A model generated the notes under the pieces. The model was not told where the DNA came from. It ran no database searches and saw only the letters and a program-made list of their open reading frames with translations. Below are positions 63,616-64,000 of a stretch of DNA of 64,000 bases, piece after piece. The DNA lies in contig NZ_LR134117.1 in the NCBI RefSeq assembly GCF_900635445.1, positions 558,001 to 622,000 on the forward strand, given 5' to 3'. Numbering within the stretch: position 1 is the stretch's first letter; every line of letters starts with the position of its first letter. The stretch comes from Serratia odorifera. GTDB lineage: Bacteria; Pseudomonadota; Gammaproteobacteria; Enterobacterales; Enterobacteriaceae. The translations under genes and the position numbers were made by a program.

Positions 63616-64000
63616 ATGCAAACCACAACGTCAGTTATTTTTAAAACACTATGGGTACCGCTTATTGCACTCGGATTAACGTTTGCCAGCAGTTCTGCCA
63701 AGGCGGCCGGCTGGTGCGAGTCCGGCAAACCGGTCAAGTTTGCCGGACTGAACTGGGAAAGCGGCATGTTGCTGACCGACATCATGCAATACGTGCTGCA
63801 AAAAGGGTTATGACTGCAAAACCGATGCGCTGCCGGGTAACTCTATCACCATGGAGCAGGCGGTCGGCACCAACGATATCCAGGTGTTTGCCGAAGAGTG
63901 GATTGGCCGCAGTGAAGTGTGGAACAAGGCCGAAAAAGCCGGCAAGGCGGTCAGCGTCGGCGCGCCAATCGTTGGTGCGGTGGAAGGCTGGTATGTGCCA
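63616..64000 (+). CDS. ProX-type ABC transporter binding protein, N-terminal part (frameshifted, partial)
   Basis: The beginning of a periplasmic binding protein of the glycine betaine/choline/histidine (OpuAC) family. A signal peptide (LIALGLTFASSSAKA, cleavage before AGWCESGK) is followed by VKFAGLNWESGMLLTDIMQYVLQKG. An extra G in the run 63805-63807 ends the frame early; without it the protein continues YDCKTDALPGNSITMEQAVG to the window edge. In other hut operons such proteins (HutX) import histidine or betaine-like compounds. Partial at the right end. Confidence 0.8.

Overview
The window is a core-chromosome segment of an enterobacterium, most likely a Serratia. Gene order follows the E. 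coli block pheA-tyrA-aroF / rplS-trmD-rimM-rpsP-ffh / luxS-gshA / serV-arg tRNAs-csrA-alaS-recX-recA-pncC / mutS / rpoS-nlpD-pcm-surE-truD-ispF-ispD-ftsB / cysC-N-D-G / iap / cysH-I-J / queD / queE. Serratia-like traits are a hut histidine-utilisation operon, cysG attached to cysDNC, and a small phage-derived cassette resembling the S. marcescens nucE/nucC region. The genus is an inference from synteny and protein similarity as I recall it; no search was run.

Layout. 1-4435: end of pheA, the tyrA-aroF operon with TyrR-like sites, and a Dcu-type C4-dicarboxylate transporter. 4683-7957: ydiY, then a compact phage-derived regulatory island: a 186/P2-type CI repressor with a duplicated DNA-binding domain, a LexA-box-driven 64-residue protein, a 48-bp near-perfect inverted repeat containing an Ogr-type TGT-N12-ACA site, an HP1-type holin and an Ogr/NucC-type zinc-finger activator. 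8173-14090: ribosomal/tRNA-modification operon rpsP-rimM-trmD-rplS, ffh, ypjD, corB. 14167-17480: luxS, the sRNA micA, gshA, yqaA, yqaB. 17600-18470: a serV-argX3 tRNA operon with two rtT-like tRNA-end repeats and two copies of its terminator. 18683-24138: csrA, alaS, recX, recA (LexA box), pncC. 24368-29780: an MFS transporter with an acidic tail, mltB, mutS. 29849-36127: rpoS-nlpD-pcm-surE-truD-ispF-ispD-ftsB. 36532-38905: an amino-acid ABC transporter inserted between ftsB and ygbE. 38957-49417: ygbE, sulfate assimilation (cysC, N, D, G, H, I, J) and iap. 49683-55642: a lone DegT-type aminotransferase and a five-gene peptide/amide catabolic module (DUF3311 protein, sodium:solute symporter, GntR regulator, creatininase-like amidohydrolase, isoaspartyl dipeptidase). 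55717-58451: queD, queE, an aromatic-acid-type MFS transporter. 58715-64000: HutC operator, hutU, hutH, a histidine permease and the start of a ProX-type binding protein.

At least 13 single-base frameshifts interrupt genes here, including essential rpsP and alaS. Many lie in short homopolymer runs and all are repaired by adding or removing one base, so they most likely reflect sequencing or assembly error rather than gene decay. Affected genes are annotated across the break, with the position given. The most interesting region is the 5532-7957 island, which looks like a minimal, domesticated SOS switch (LexA -> small antirepressor candidate -> CI -> Ogr/NucC -> late promoter) from which the structural and lysozyme genes are gone.
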